From: Deltaproteobacteria bacterium CG_4_8_14_3_um_filter_43_13 | GTDB lineage: Bacteria > Desulfobacterota > UBA8473 | Assembly (NCBI GenBank): GCA_002782605.1 | Contig: PFIF01000184.1 | Coordinates: forward strand, 1 to 38,389 | Direction of reading: 5' to 3' | Length of the DNA: 38,389 nucleotides | In this document: positions 1 through 6,452 of the stretch, one piece after another | Layout: each line of letters begins with the position of its first letter | Numbering within the stretch: position 1 is the stretch's first letter | Notes under the pieces: generated by a model | Told to the model about the DNA's origin: nothing | Seen by the model: only the letters and a program-made list of their open reading frames with translations | The model's database searches: none | Made by a program: the position numbers and the translations under genes

Positions 1-58
1 TTCCGGAATGAATAACTTCAGACCCCAAAGTGTAACTTAAATATCTTTAAAAATTGTC

Positions 59-754
59 TTGACAAATGGGTCCACCTTAGAATCCGCAACATCCACACTA
101 AACCAGGCTATCAATGCCCTAAAGTTTTACTACGGGACTGTCCTTAAGAAGAAATTTATATATGAGGTCAAAAGACCTCGGAAAGATAAAAAGCTGCCAA
201 TAGTTTTAAACAAAGAAGAAGTTACAAAAATCATTAATTCAGTAAATAATCTGAAACACAGGGCAATCCTGATGCTTGTATATTCTGCTGGATTGAGGGT
301 TGGAGAAGTGGTAAGATTAAAATTAGAAGATATCGACAACAAGAGGATGTTGATTCATATTAAAGGTGCAAAGGGTAGGAAGGACAGATATACAATGCTT
401 TCGGAGACAGCTCTGGACATTTTAAGGAAATACTGGAAGGAATATAAGCCTGTTAAATGGCTTTTTGAAGGAGCAAGAACAGGTAGATATTTATCCACAA
501 GAACAGTCGAGAAGATTTTAGAGTATGCCTGTGAAAAGGCCGGTATAAGAAAAGACGTTTCAGTACATACCCTAAGACATAGCTTTGCCACTCATTTACT
601 TGAAGGGGGAACTGATTTGAGATATATTCAAGAATTATTAGGACATACAAGCAGTAAAACAACTGAGATTTACACTCACGTAAGTACCAAGAGCATTGGA
701 AAAATAAAGAGTCCATTGGACACTTTAAAGCTTGAAGAAGGAGGTGGTGATTGA
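59..754 (+). CDS. tyrosine recombinase (XerC/D-like integrase), N-terminally truncated
   Basis: Site-specific recombinase of the phage-integrase family. The catalytic domain is complete: R80 in AGLRVGE, H170-x-x-R173 in HTLRHSF, H196 in LLGH and the nucleophile Y205 in IYTHV. The usual N-terminal SAM-like core-binding domain (about 100 residues) is mostly missing: the reading begins inside its last helix (STLNQAINALKFYYG), the first available start is a TTG, and an in-frame TAA lies at 38-40 just upstream. It lacks the extra insert before the HxxR box that marks integron integrases (IntI), so I do not call it IntI even though an integron-type cassette lies just downstream. It is probably a remnant, active only if upstream DNA supplies the missing part by another route. 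The family is certain; the status as a broken gene is likely. Confidence 0.85.
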   Translation: MTNGSTLESATSTLNQAINALKFYYGTVLKKKFIYEVKRPRKDKKLPIVLNKEEVTKIINSVNNLKHRAILMLVYSAGLRVGEVVRLKLEDIDNKRMLIHIKGAKGRKDRYTMLSETALDILRKYWKEYKPVKWLFEGARTGRYLSTRTVEKILEYACEKAGIRKDVSVHTLRHSFATHLLEGGTDLRYIQELLGHTSSKTTEIYTHVSTKSIGKIKSPLDTLKLEEGGGD

Positions 755-800
755 CAAAAATTGTCAATGGTAGAGGGTTCTTTGGGATTCCGCCAGAGTT

Positions 801-861
801 GGTATATCCGAAGTACTTCGGATATCACCCCAAATTTAGGGGTATATCCGAACCTGTTCGG
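801..861. repeat. palindrome cluster between recombinase and cassette
   Basis: Three hairpins lie side by side. A perfect 22-bp palindrome (ATATCCGAAG/TACTTCGGATAT halves) spans 804-825. A CCCC/GGGG hairpin with loop AAATTTA spans 827-843. A 14-bp hairpin CCGAACCTGTTCGG spans 848-861. GGTATATCCGAA occurs twice, at 801 and 841, exactly 40 bp apart. A further short hairpin (ATTGACA/TGTCAAT, 750-768) overlaps the recombinase stop codon. The cluster ends 11 bp before the cassette boundary. It could be a recombination or attachment site for the upstream recombinase, or a terminator-like spacer; the sequence alone does not decide. Confidence 0.6.
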
Positions 862-922
862 TTATAAACAAGTTATGTGATAATGGGGTGCGTGAGGACA
901 GACAACAAATGAGAGGATATAG

Positions 923-1204
923 ATGTTTGACCGCATTTTGAAAGAGATGCGAGACAAGATACGTAGGCGGGAATACATAATGTCAATCCACGCTGAAGAG
1001 GAGATGAACGATGATGATCTGTCCATCTTTGATGTTGAAGGTTGTATTCTTACCGGAAAGATTTTGGAAAGACAGAAGGACAAAGTCACTGCCGAGTGGA
1101 AATATCGAATAAATGGACAATCTCTTTCCGGCGGTGAAGTTGAAGTTGTAGCCAAATTGAGTCCAACAGGCAAGTTGGTTATTATTACAGTATATGTGCC
1201 ATAA
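923..1204 (+). CDS. DUF4258 family protein, putative toxin (RelE/MqsR-like fold)
   Basis: A 93-residue protein with the DUF4258 pattern: N-terminal FDRILKEMRDKIRRREYIMS, a conserved His in IHAEEEM, an acidic stretch NDDDLS, and the C-terminal strand LVIITVYVP. Proteins of this family are usually encoded directly upstream of a YgiT-type zinc-finger protein and are taken to be mRNA-interferase-like toxins of the MqsR/RelE superfamily; the toxin role here is inference from family and context. The start ATG at 923 has GAGAGGA six bases upstream. The next gene begins 24 bases after the stop. The whole pair sits inside an integron-type cassette, where toxin-antitoxin pairs are common. Confidence 0.8.
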   Translation: MFDRILKEMRDKIRRREYIMSIHAEEEMNDDDLSIFDVEGCILTGKILERQKDKVTAEWKYRINGQSLSGGEVEVVAKLSPTGKLVIITVYVP

Positions 1205-1228
1205 CCTTCTATGGAAGGAGGGAGAGAA

Positions 1229-1456
1229 ATGATTTGTGATAATTGTGGGAAACAAGGTGCGCGCATCCGCAGGGTTGCTAGGACTTACGGTAAGGGCAGG
1301 GACATATTGGTCATAGAAAATGTCCCTGTTATTACATGCCCACACTGCGGAGAAAGTTATCTTGAGGCAGAAACACTTCATGAAATTGAGCGTATTAAGT
1401 TGCACAAAAAAAGTTTTGCAGTTAATCGCTCAGTTCCAGTTGTCAATTTTGCTTAA
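1229..1456 (+). CDS. YgiT-type zinc-finger protein, putative antitoxin (MqsA N-terminal-like)
   Basis: About 75 residues with two CxxC knuckles, ICDNCG near the N-terminus and CPHCGES about 40 residues later: the zinc-binding domain of YgiT/MqsA-type antitoxins. The C-terminal helix (AETLHEIERIKLHKKS) and the tail SVPVVNFA match the family's usual ending. I chose the ATG at 1229 over the upstream ATG at 1211 because AAGGAGG (1215-1221) lies seven bases before it and would fall inside the longer reading. The HTH domain of full MqsA is absent, normal for partners of DUF4258 proteins. It is probably co-transcribed with the DUF4258 gene and neutralises it (inferred). Confidence 0.82.
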   Translation: MICDNCGKQGARIRRVARTYGKGRDILVIENVPVITCPHCGESYLEAETLHEIERIKLHKKSFAVNRSVPVVNFA

Positions 1457-1481
1457 AGAAAATAATCCCGCACCCCACTCC

Positions 1482-1604
1482 ACATAACAAGCGCACAGAC
1501 GGTTTAAAGAAAAAGAAGCGTAAATATTTGACGGCTGTCACGGTGCTTGCAGAGACAACCGACGCGCCAGCCGTCAAACATCGCCCGTGCGCAAAACGTT
1601 AGGC
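1482..1604 (+). other. attC recombination site (123 bp)
   Basis: R'' core ACATAAC (1482-1488), L'' arm GCGCAC (1491-1496) pairing with L' arm GTGCGC (1587-1592), an inner stem TTTGACGGCTG (1527-1537) with CAGCCGTCAAA (1568-1578), and R' core GTTAGGC (1598-1604). The predicted crossover is between G1598 and T1599. The folded bottom-strand hairpin with unpaired bases is the form integron integrases recognise. Symmetry, order of arms and core sequences agree with known attC sites. Confidence 0.85.
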
Positions 1605-1634
1605 GTCATTGGTCACCAAGTAAAAAGGAAATGA

Positions 1635-1740
1635 ATGACAATAGAAGGGATTAGGGATAAAATAAGGAAAAGAAGTTCTCATTATTACAGTATATGAACC
1701 TGATGAAACTGAATGGATTGATTATAGAGTCAGGAGGTGA
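1635..1740 (+). pseudogene. remnant of a second DUF4258 gene (internal deletion and frameshift)
   Basis: The first 15 codons read MTIEGIRDKIRKRSS, a typical DUF4258 start. From 1681, shifted by one base, the DNA reads IITVYEPDETEWIDYRVRR and stops at 1738-1740, a typical DUF4258 ending. The roughly 60 residues between, including the conserved His region, are missing. The parent is a different family member from the intact copy at 923, since it keeps the WIDYR tail the intact copy lacks. It lies just after attC, in the position of the next cassette. Confidence 0.75.
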
Positions 1741-1746
1741 TTTAAA

Positions 1747-1842
1747 ATGAGATGCGTTTTTTTGCGGGGGCAAGGTAGAAAAAAGTTTAAACCTGTAAAG
1801 ATTCTTGAAATTCCTGTATTTGATTTTGCTGAAAGTTGTTAA
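1747..1842 (+). pseudogene. remnant of a second YgiT-type zinc-finger gene
   Basis: The reading is MRCVFLRGQGRKK then FKPVKILEIPVFDFAESC. Removing one T from the T-run at 1756-1762 restores MRCVFCGGKVEKK, the standard first zinc knuckle, so the T is probably an insertion. The second CxxC knuckle and middle are deleted, and the fused C-terminus is the usual antitoxin tail. With the DUF4258 remnant just upstream it forms a decayed toxin-antitoxin operon in which both genes lost their middles. I see no attC closing this unit and nothing recognisable at 1843-1969. Confidence 0.72.
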
Positions 1843-1969
1843 GGTTGGAGACCAACGGTGTGTAACACGTTGCAAAAGACTTACATCCAAACCATTAGGG
1901 CTTCTTTTCTAACGGGAACGATACCCACCCCCAAGAATCCACGACAAAATTATAACTATTCGTAAATTC

Positions 1970-3664
1970 CTATATAACAATGCGGCGAATATATTCCTGG
2001 GCAGCCCGTTCCCATGAGAAACTACGCCTGATATGGTTTATCCCTTCTACCAGCATCCTGTAATACAGTTCAGGAGTATCTCTATAGACTTGAACACCAT
2101 CTACGATGCTGAGCATAAGCTCGCGGGCCATTGATCGAAAAAGAGGGTATCTCTTACGCTGTTCGACCCGGTCTAACCCTCTGCCTTTTATGTCATATTC
2201 GGCAGCGTTAATTCCTCTCCAATCATCAACGGCAGATTCTATGTTGTCTCTCTCTCGAAACAGGATTCCGGTGGGTGTGGCAGAAGCAGTGTGCCAGCGC
2301 TCGCTCCTGACCTGGACAGATCGGGTGAAGGACGAGGCAGATCGAAGGGGGACAATTTGCTGGACAATCCCTCCGGATGCTCGACCAATCCCAACAGTTC
2401 CATTCAAATAGAATTCGTTAGCCATTCCGAACGGCTCATATAGTGAGGGCATGACCCCATAGGCAGCTCCCTGTAGAGTAGCGAAAAAGCCCTCTTGAAA
2501 CAAAAAGGGAAGCACGAGGACACTTCCAGAAAATCTTTCCGACATCTTTTTCAAGAAGTATAAACCTTCCAACCCCTCATCTCCCGGGATTGGGAAGAAG
2601 AAAAATCGTGCTTTTCCCCCTTTTTCCAAAAACTCTGTAATCCCACTCGCTGCAACATCATAACCTTTCTGGCGGGGATCATCCCGCCCTGCCATGACAA
2701 ACCATGGAGAGTCATCTCGTCCAAACCTTTTAAGGTCACCCCAGATAGGTTTGTCTTCTGAAGGGACAAATCTATCCAGTGCATGAAGGGCTTCTTTTCT
2801 CCTGATAGTCTTCCATTCGTGCACCGTAGCGAAATTGCCCCGTATCATCTCAGCTAAGATGCCTTCATTAATTGCAAGGCTTGCAAAAAGACCGTTGTCA
2901 ACCCCAAAAAGCCTTGGTTTCAGAATGTCCTTGAGATGGGGTGCCATGACTTCAGCCTGGAGAGGATCTTCCGTTAGGTCCATGGCGAATTGGCTTGATA
3001 CGGTGAAGACATGCCGTTCGACAAGGGGCAGAGCCCGTTGCAGTATAGTTTCACCCGGGCAAGAGGCAGGATCAATTCCCACCTGTAAAAGGTCAGCATT
3101 TGTAACTCCGCTGTCATAGCTGTTGTGAAGCGTCAGATACAGCTCTTGATTCCTGTTCTCTCTAGTCAGAGCTAAGGCTGTGGTTGCTGCTTCCCAATCC
3201 TGTATCATGACCTTCCAATGGTCTGTCTGGTCTGTGTTGTCAAGTATGCGGGCTATAGTTGCACCGAAAAACAGGGAGTCCCTAAGCAGAATTCTTGAAA
3301 TCTCTTCCTGCGTCTCCCCTACGTCATACGGATGGCGTCTTCCTGCAAAGAACCGGCTATCTACTGGTTTTAAGAAGTACCATGCCCACTGGTATCGATT
3401 ATCATTGTATCGATAGACCTCTACAGGGACATTTTTATTGTCAAATGGGACATTAATGCTAGCCATGAGTTTGATCCTGTTATCCAGGGATGATATCTTC
3501 TCGATTTTGTAATGGAATGGCGTGATAACAATCGTATCCAGACCAGAGACTTTTTGAACATAGCCGGGTAGACGCCCCATTACTGCAGCAATCCCTCCGC
3601 AGGGAGCAAAGGGAGTCTCATATGTAACAAAGGCTAATTTCACAGACATCTGCTCTACCCTCAT
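1970..3664 (-). CDS. glycogen/starch synthase-like glycosyltransferase (GT5/GT4 type)
   Basis: 564 residues, GT-B fold. Near the N-terminus KLAFVTYETPFAPCGGIAAVMGRLP matches the sugar-nucleotide binding start of glycogen synthases (the K-x-GG-type motif, here PCGG). The C-terminal half has MAGRDDPRQKGYD and PSLYEPFGMAN, the acceptor/nucleotide region with the conserved Glu of retaining GT4/GT5 enzymes. It probably transfers glucose from ADP- or UDP-glucose to an alpha-glucan or small acceptor in the cytoplasm. Sequence between the motifs is divergent from standard GlgA, so the acceptor is uncertain. Its start lies 12 bases after the stop of the GpgS-like gene, so the two are likely one operon. 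A second in-frame ATG (MSVKLAF) six codons in is an alternative start. Confidence 0.72.
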   Translation of the reverse strand: MRVEQMSVKLAFVTYETPFAPCGGIAAVMGRLPGYVQKVSGLDTIVITPFHYKIEKISSLDNRIKLMASINVPFDNKNVPVEVYRYNDNRYQWAWYFLKPVDSRFFAGRRHPYDVGETQEEISRILLRDSLFFGATIARILDNTDQTDHWKVMIQDWEAATTALALTRENRNQELYLTLHNSYDSGVTNADLLQVGIDPASCPGETILQRALPLVERHVFTVSSQFAMDLTEDPLQAEVMAPHLKDILKPRLFGVDNGLFASLAINEGILAEMIRGNFATVHEWKTIRRKEALHALDRFVPSEDKPIWGDLKRFGRDDSPWFVMAGRDDPRQKGYDVAASGITEFLEKGGKARFFFFPIPGDEGLEGLYFLKKMSERFSGSVLVLPFLFQEGFFATLQGAAYGVMPSLYEPFGMANEFYLNGTVGIGRASGGIVQQIVPLRSASSFTRSVQVRSERWHTASATPTGILFRERDNIESAVDDWRGINAAEYDIKGRGLDRVEQRKRYPLFRSMARELMLSIVDGVQVYRDTPELYYRMLVEGINHIRRSFSWERAAQEYIRRIVI

Positions 3665-3676
3665 AACCTGCCCACT

Positions 3677-4939
3677 TCAGGCATTGTCAGCATCCACAGC
3701 TTTCAGAAGCTTAACATATATGTCTGGAATACTATAGAGGACGCGGTTCCAGGATGGGATTTGTGTATCCTCGTGTTTTTCTCCTGTCTCTTTCCACGTA
3801 GTCCACAGGAATTCGTGAAAGTACCATGCCGTGAGCTCTTCTTCATGACGATCAAAAACCAGGTCATTCACTTCTGCATCGTCGCTGTATTGCTTAATGA
3901 ATTTGAGGGCATTCTGATAGTAGGTTTGCCTCACCATTTCCACGAACGCATCATCAAGGACAACCCCGTTAGAGCGCATATAATTGAAATAAAATTTGGC
4001 GATATCTATTACCATGCGGTGAAGCCCTTTCGTCCTGTCGTCAGGCGAGAGAACCTGATGCTTGTGTTCGTAATTGGAAATGAGATCAATCTGGGCAATC
4101 TTTCGAGGGATAACCCTGTGGTAGACCTCCGAGAGGGTGCTTACCTCGAGTCCCCAATCGTAGGCGATATTTATCCCCCGAGCCAGACGCGCGGTGAAAC
4201 TAACCTCACCGGCTAAGGGATAATTGAATGTTCGGTGGTAATTAAAGAAAGATTCCAATTCGTGGTATCCACGGTCGTGCATGACCTGTTTCATAGTATC
4301 CACAAAGGGTATCACAAAGAGACGCGTAACTCGTCCCTTCATGGTTCGTTCTGTCGGAGAAATTCGCAGGTAGTATCCTTTGCAAAACTCAAAATCGTTG
4401 TTAGGATTTGCTGTAGGTTCAATGAGCCTTCCCAGAAGGAGTCGGTTATATGTAAGAATATCACAGTCATGAAGGGCTATCACATCGCTGTCCTCCCGGG
4501 CAAAGAGATAGCCCAGGGCAAGCCATACTGACTGCCCTTTCCCCTGGACACCGGTAGGGATTTTTCTTTCACTGATATCACTGAGTATACCCTGAATACG
4601 CAGACCATCGACCCATAGGATTTTGACATCCCTCTCAGGTGTAATTAGTTGTCCAAAGTATTCTTTTGCCTCTTTGAATTTGCTTTCCTCTATGGCACCT
4701 CCCAGAGCCACTACCACACTGTTGAGGTAGCGAACTTTCTGGATTTCATCCACTATTAGGTCAAGAACCTGGGGATTCAGCATCTCAGAATAAAGACACG
4801 GAAGAAGAAGGCTGATTCTGGTATGGCGGGAATACTCCTCAAGTTTCTGTTCAAGCCCTATGAGATATTCTTCACGGTCAAAGACATCATAGAGCGCATG
4901 GAGGGTGGTGATTATTCCTTCCTGGTGAAAATCTGACAT
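3677..4939 (-). CDS. gpgS: glucosyl-3-phosphoglycerate synthase-like glycosyltransferase (GT81)
   Basis: 420 residues, GT-A fold. The metal-binding DxD is D158-C-D160 in ALHDCDILTY, preceded by GKGQSVWLAL. Downstream are FEFCKGYYLRISPT, MKGRVTRLFV, YPLAGEVSFTA, YDWGLEVSTLSEVYH and DLISNYEHKHQ; this order is the signature of GpgS, which joins glucose from a nucleotide sugar to 3-phosphoglycerate, the first step to the compatible solute glucosylglycerate. No obvious GpgP phosphatase is next to it. A strong ribosome site (AGAAAGGAGG) precedes the ATG. The 132 bases upstream (4940-5071) hold the leader and a weak promoter region only. The family is well supported; the exact product is not. Confidence 0.78.
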   Translation of the reverse strand: MSDFHQEGIITTLHALYDVFDREEYLIGLEQKLEEYSRHTRISLLLPCLYSEMLNPQVLDLIVDEIQKVRYLNSVVVALGGAIEESKFKEAKEYFGQLITPERDVKILWVDGLRIQGILSDISERKIPTGVQGKGQSVWLALGYLFAREDSDVIALHDCDILTYNRLLLGRLIEPTANPNNDFEFCKGYYLRISPTERTMKGRVTRLFVIPFVDTMKQVMHDRGYHELESFFNYHRTFNYPLAGEVSFTARLARGINIAYDWGLEVSTLSEVYHRVIPRKIAQIDLISNYEHKHQVLSPDDRTKGLHRMVIDIAKFYFNYMRSNGVVLDDAFVEMVRQTYYQNALKFIKQYSDDAEVNDLVFDRHEEELTAWYFHEFLWTTWKETGEKHEDTQIPSWNRVLYSIPDIYVKLLKAVDADNA

Positions 4940-5071
4940 GAAAAATTCCTCCTTTCTCGGTTGTAATCCACCAAGGATTGGTAGAATATGCTCAGGTTCA
5001 ACAGCATAGTTTTAATTAGAAATATAAACGGTGATTGTTATCGAGGGAGTAAAAAGGTCATTCAGCTCTGA

Positions 5072-5269
5072 CTAGGATTTTTTGGATGTAAGGATTCTCA
5101 AGAACCAGCCCGTAATCAGACCAACAATAAAGGCACTAAACAACAGAACGATTCTTGACATTGATATCTGCCAGAATAGAAACTTTACATCAATGACCTC
5201 AGTATTTTGAAGAAGAAAGATCACAAGGAGAGCTACCAAAACTAAAACGATTATGGTTTTGATTTTCAT
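5072..5269 (-). CDS. LapA-domain (DUF1049) small membrane protein
   Basis: 65 residues with two hydrophobic helices, about 5-22 and 38-58, separated by NTEVIDVKFLFWQISMSRIV. This is the LapA/DUF1049 pattern of inner-membrane proteins thought to act in envelope or lipopolysaccharide assembly. The C-terminus is short and basic (LTSKKS). It shares no tight operon with its neighbours: a repeat-bearing gap separates it from the zinc-finger gene upstream. Family call is firm, role is not. Confidence 0.78.
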   Translation of the reverse strand: MKIKTIIVLVLVALLVIFLLQNTEVIDVKFLFWQISMSRIVLLFSAFIVGLITGWFLRILTSKKS

Positions 5270-5286
5270 CCGAAATGCACCTGCTC

Positions 5287-5400
5287 TGTCATTGCTAGCC
5301 TCGACAAGTCGGGGCGAAACAATTCCATCCTTTTCAACAGCACACTTAAGTGTGCTGTTGTTGGGGCCGCTCGCCTATAGCGAACTCCCTCGCAAAGACA
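5287..5400. repeat. inverted-repeat element with central 26-bp palindrome
   Basis: Ends TGTCATTGCTAGCCTC (5287-5302) and CTCCCTCGCAAAGACA (5385-5400) are imperfect inverted repeats, resembling the widespread TGTCATTGCGAGC-type extragenic repeats. In the middle is a perfect palindrome, CAACAG-CACA-CTTAAG-TGTG-CTGTTG (5335-5360). A 64-residue reading frame crossing it has no protein features and is discounted. Confidence 0.6.
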
Positions 5401-5440
5401 TTTTCCTTGTCCTTTGTGTTTCTTTGTAGATATAAGGGTT

Positions 5441-5746
5441 TCATTTCTTAAAAACACCAAAAAATTTATCTACCATGGATTTCTCAAGTTTTGACAGAGC
5501 TTCAAGCTCTCCAGCATCAAGCCATATACCTTCACATGAAAAGCATTTGTCTATTTTTATATTTCTGTAGTCAATCTCCGCAAGCTCCATCCCGCATTTG
5601 GGACACCTCATATAATGAAGTTTTTTCAGCCTGTCTTTTTCCCCTTCAGCCAGTTTCTTCTGCTGTTCTTCCATCATCTTCTTTTTCTTTTCCATCTCAA
5701 CTCTGATGAAATACTCTTCTTCGGATTCACTTGGTTTTCGTGGCAT
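5441..5746 (-). CDS. zf-TFIIB domain protein
   Basis: 101 residues. A charged, probably coiled-coil N-terminal half (EEEYFIRVEMEKKKKMMEEQQKKLAEG, about 9-35) leads to a zinc-binding domain MRCPKCGMELAEIDYRNIKIDKCFSCEGIWLD: two CxxC pairs separated by about 20 residues plus the GIWLDAGELE signature. This is the zf-TFIIB-like family, common in bacteria and without a settled function. GAGG precedes the ATG. It is likely monocistronic; the next gene upstream is 283 bases away. Confidence 0.8.
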   Translation of the reverse strand: MPRKPSESEEEYFIRVEMEKKKKMMEEQQKKLAEGEKDRLKKLHYMRCPKCGMELAEIDYRNIKIDKCFSCEGIWLDAGELEALSKLEKSMVDKFFGVFKK

Positions 5747-5826
5747 AGAAACCTCCTCAGTTCGAAACGTTATAATAAACAGGTATTATATTACCTTAGA
5801 ATAGATTTACACACAAGAAAAATATT

Positions 5827-5869
5827 CAAATCCTAATATCAAATATCGAAACAAATCCTAATATCAAAT
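5827..5869. repeat. 18-bp direct repeat in AT-rich spacer
   Basis: CAAATCCTAATATCAAAT occurs at 5827-5844 and 5852-5869 (period 25), followed by AT-rich dispersed-repeat-like sequence to about 5930. The gap 5747-6029 holds only this and the terminator at its far end. Confidence 0.6.
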
Positions 5870-5971
5870 GACCAAAATTCAAAACACAGTTTAGAACATT
5901 AGAATTTCGGAATTTGGATTTATTGTAAACATTTTAATGAATCGTACTACCAGGGGATATAAATGATGGGT

Positions 5972-6013
5972 AATTAAAAGGCATGGTCATACAAAGCCCC
6001 ATGCCTTTTAATT
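5972..6013 (-). terminator. intrinsic terminator after the small exported-protein gene
   Basis: A 15-bp perfect stem, AATTAAAAGGCATGG (5972-5986) with CCATGCCTTTTAATT (5999-6013), and a 12-base loop. Read on the minus strand the stem ends in CCTTTTAATT, giving a U-rich tail, 17 bases past the stop of the 6030-6356 gene. The A/T-rich symmetry could let it work in both directions. Confidence 0.75.
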
Positions 6014-6029
6014 TTTAACAGATTTGATA

Positions 6030-6356
6030 TTACTTGGAGATTGATTTGGCAGCCATAGTATCTTTGACGTAACTACATTTTACCTTATCGCCTACCTTAA
6101 TATCAGCCAGAGCCTTCTTTTCCTTACCTATCTTTACCACAGTCTCAGGAGCTACATTGAGGGTAATCTCCTCAGGAGTCTTCCCAGCCTTTTTAATCGT
6201 AATGGTACCGGCATCTACCTTTGTAACCTCACCCTTTGCCACAACTACTTTCTCTTTTGGGGCTTTGGCGTCTTTCTTTGCCTCTGCTGCGAAACTGACA
6301 CCAGCAAGAAATACCACGGTGATAATAAGTGCCAGAACATAAGATATTTTTCTCAT
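6030..6356 (-). CDS. small exported lysine-rich protein (DUF5666-like)
   Basis: 108 residues. A clear signal peptide (MRKISYVLALIITVVFLAG then VSFAAEA, cut likely after SFA) precedes a lysine-rich mature part with short beta-strand motifs: VVVAKGEVTKVDAGTITIKK, ITLNVAPETVVKIGK, ADIKVGDKVKCSY. This layout resembles DUF5666/OB-like periplasmic domains; no enzyme motif is seen. GGAGGTGAAG sits just before the ATG. Upstream on the same strand are a -24/-12 promoter (6409-6424) and two operator palindromes (6481-6514), and the adjacent regulator is a sigma-54 activator, so the gene is probably the direct target of that two-component system. A stress or metal-binding role in the periplasm is a guess. 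Confidence 0.72.
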   Translation of the reverse strand: MRKISYVLALIITVVFLAGVSFAAEAKKDAKAPKEKVVVAKGEVTKVDAGTITIKKAGKTPEEITLNVAPETVVKIGKEKKALADIKVGDKVKCSYVKDTMAAKSISK

Positions 6357-6408
6357 TCTTCTTCACCTCCTTTCTAATAATGTATTAGTGTATAAGTATA
6401 AATAAAGA

Positions 6409-6424
6409 AGCAACTTTTATGCCT
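6409..6424 (-). promoter_or_regulatory. sigma-54 (-24/-12) promoter candidate
   Basis: Minus-strand sequence AGGCATAAAAGTTGCT fits the sigma-54 consensus TGGCAC-N5-TTGC: the invariant GG (-24) and GC (-12) are separated by exactly 10 bases. Transcription would start near 6398 and give an untranslated leader of about 40 bases before the ATG at 6356. The neighbouring gene encodes a sigma-54 activator. Confidence 0.72.
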
Positions 6425-6452
6425 ATTTATAAATTGAAGGAAAATCAATGAG

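Larger units (their letters stand above)
872..1604 (+). mobile_element. integron-type gene cassette (cassette body about 873-1598)
   Basis: The unit starts at GTTATGTG (872-879) and ends in a 123-bp attC site whose right core is GTTAGGC (1598-1604). The R'' core of that attC, CACATAAC (1481-1488), is the exact reverse complement of the 5' boundary, as required when a circular cassette with one attC is opened between G and TT. The complementarity continues: TGGGGTGCG (884-892) against CGCACCCCA (1469-1477). The cassette carries a two-gene toxin-antitoxin-like operon in the same orientation as attC, the standard cassette layout. No integron integrase is visible in the window. Confidence 0.82.

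Noticed and set aside
59..754. Calling the recombinase an integron integrase (IntI)
   Set aside because: The IntI-specific insert before the HxxR box is missing; between KGRKDR and HTLRHSF the protein follows the shorter XerC/D pattern.
5266..5460. 64-residue reading between the LapA-like and zinc-finger genes
   Set aside because: It is translated repeat DNA (palindrome and inverted ends) and overlaps both neighbours.
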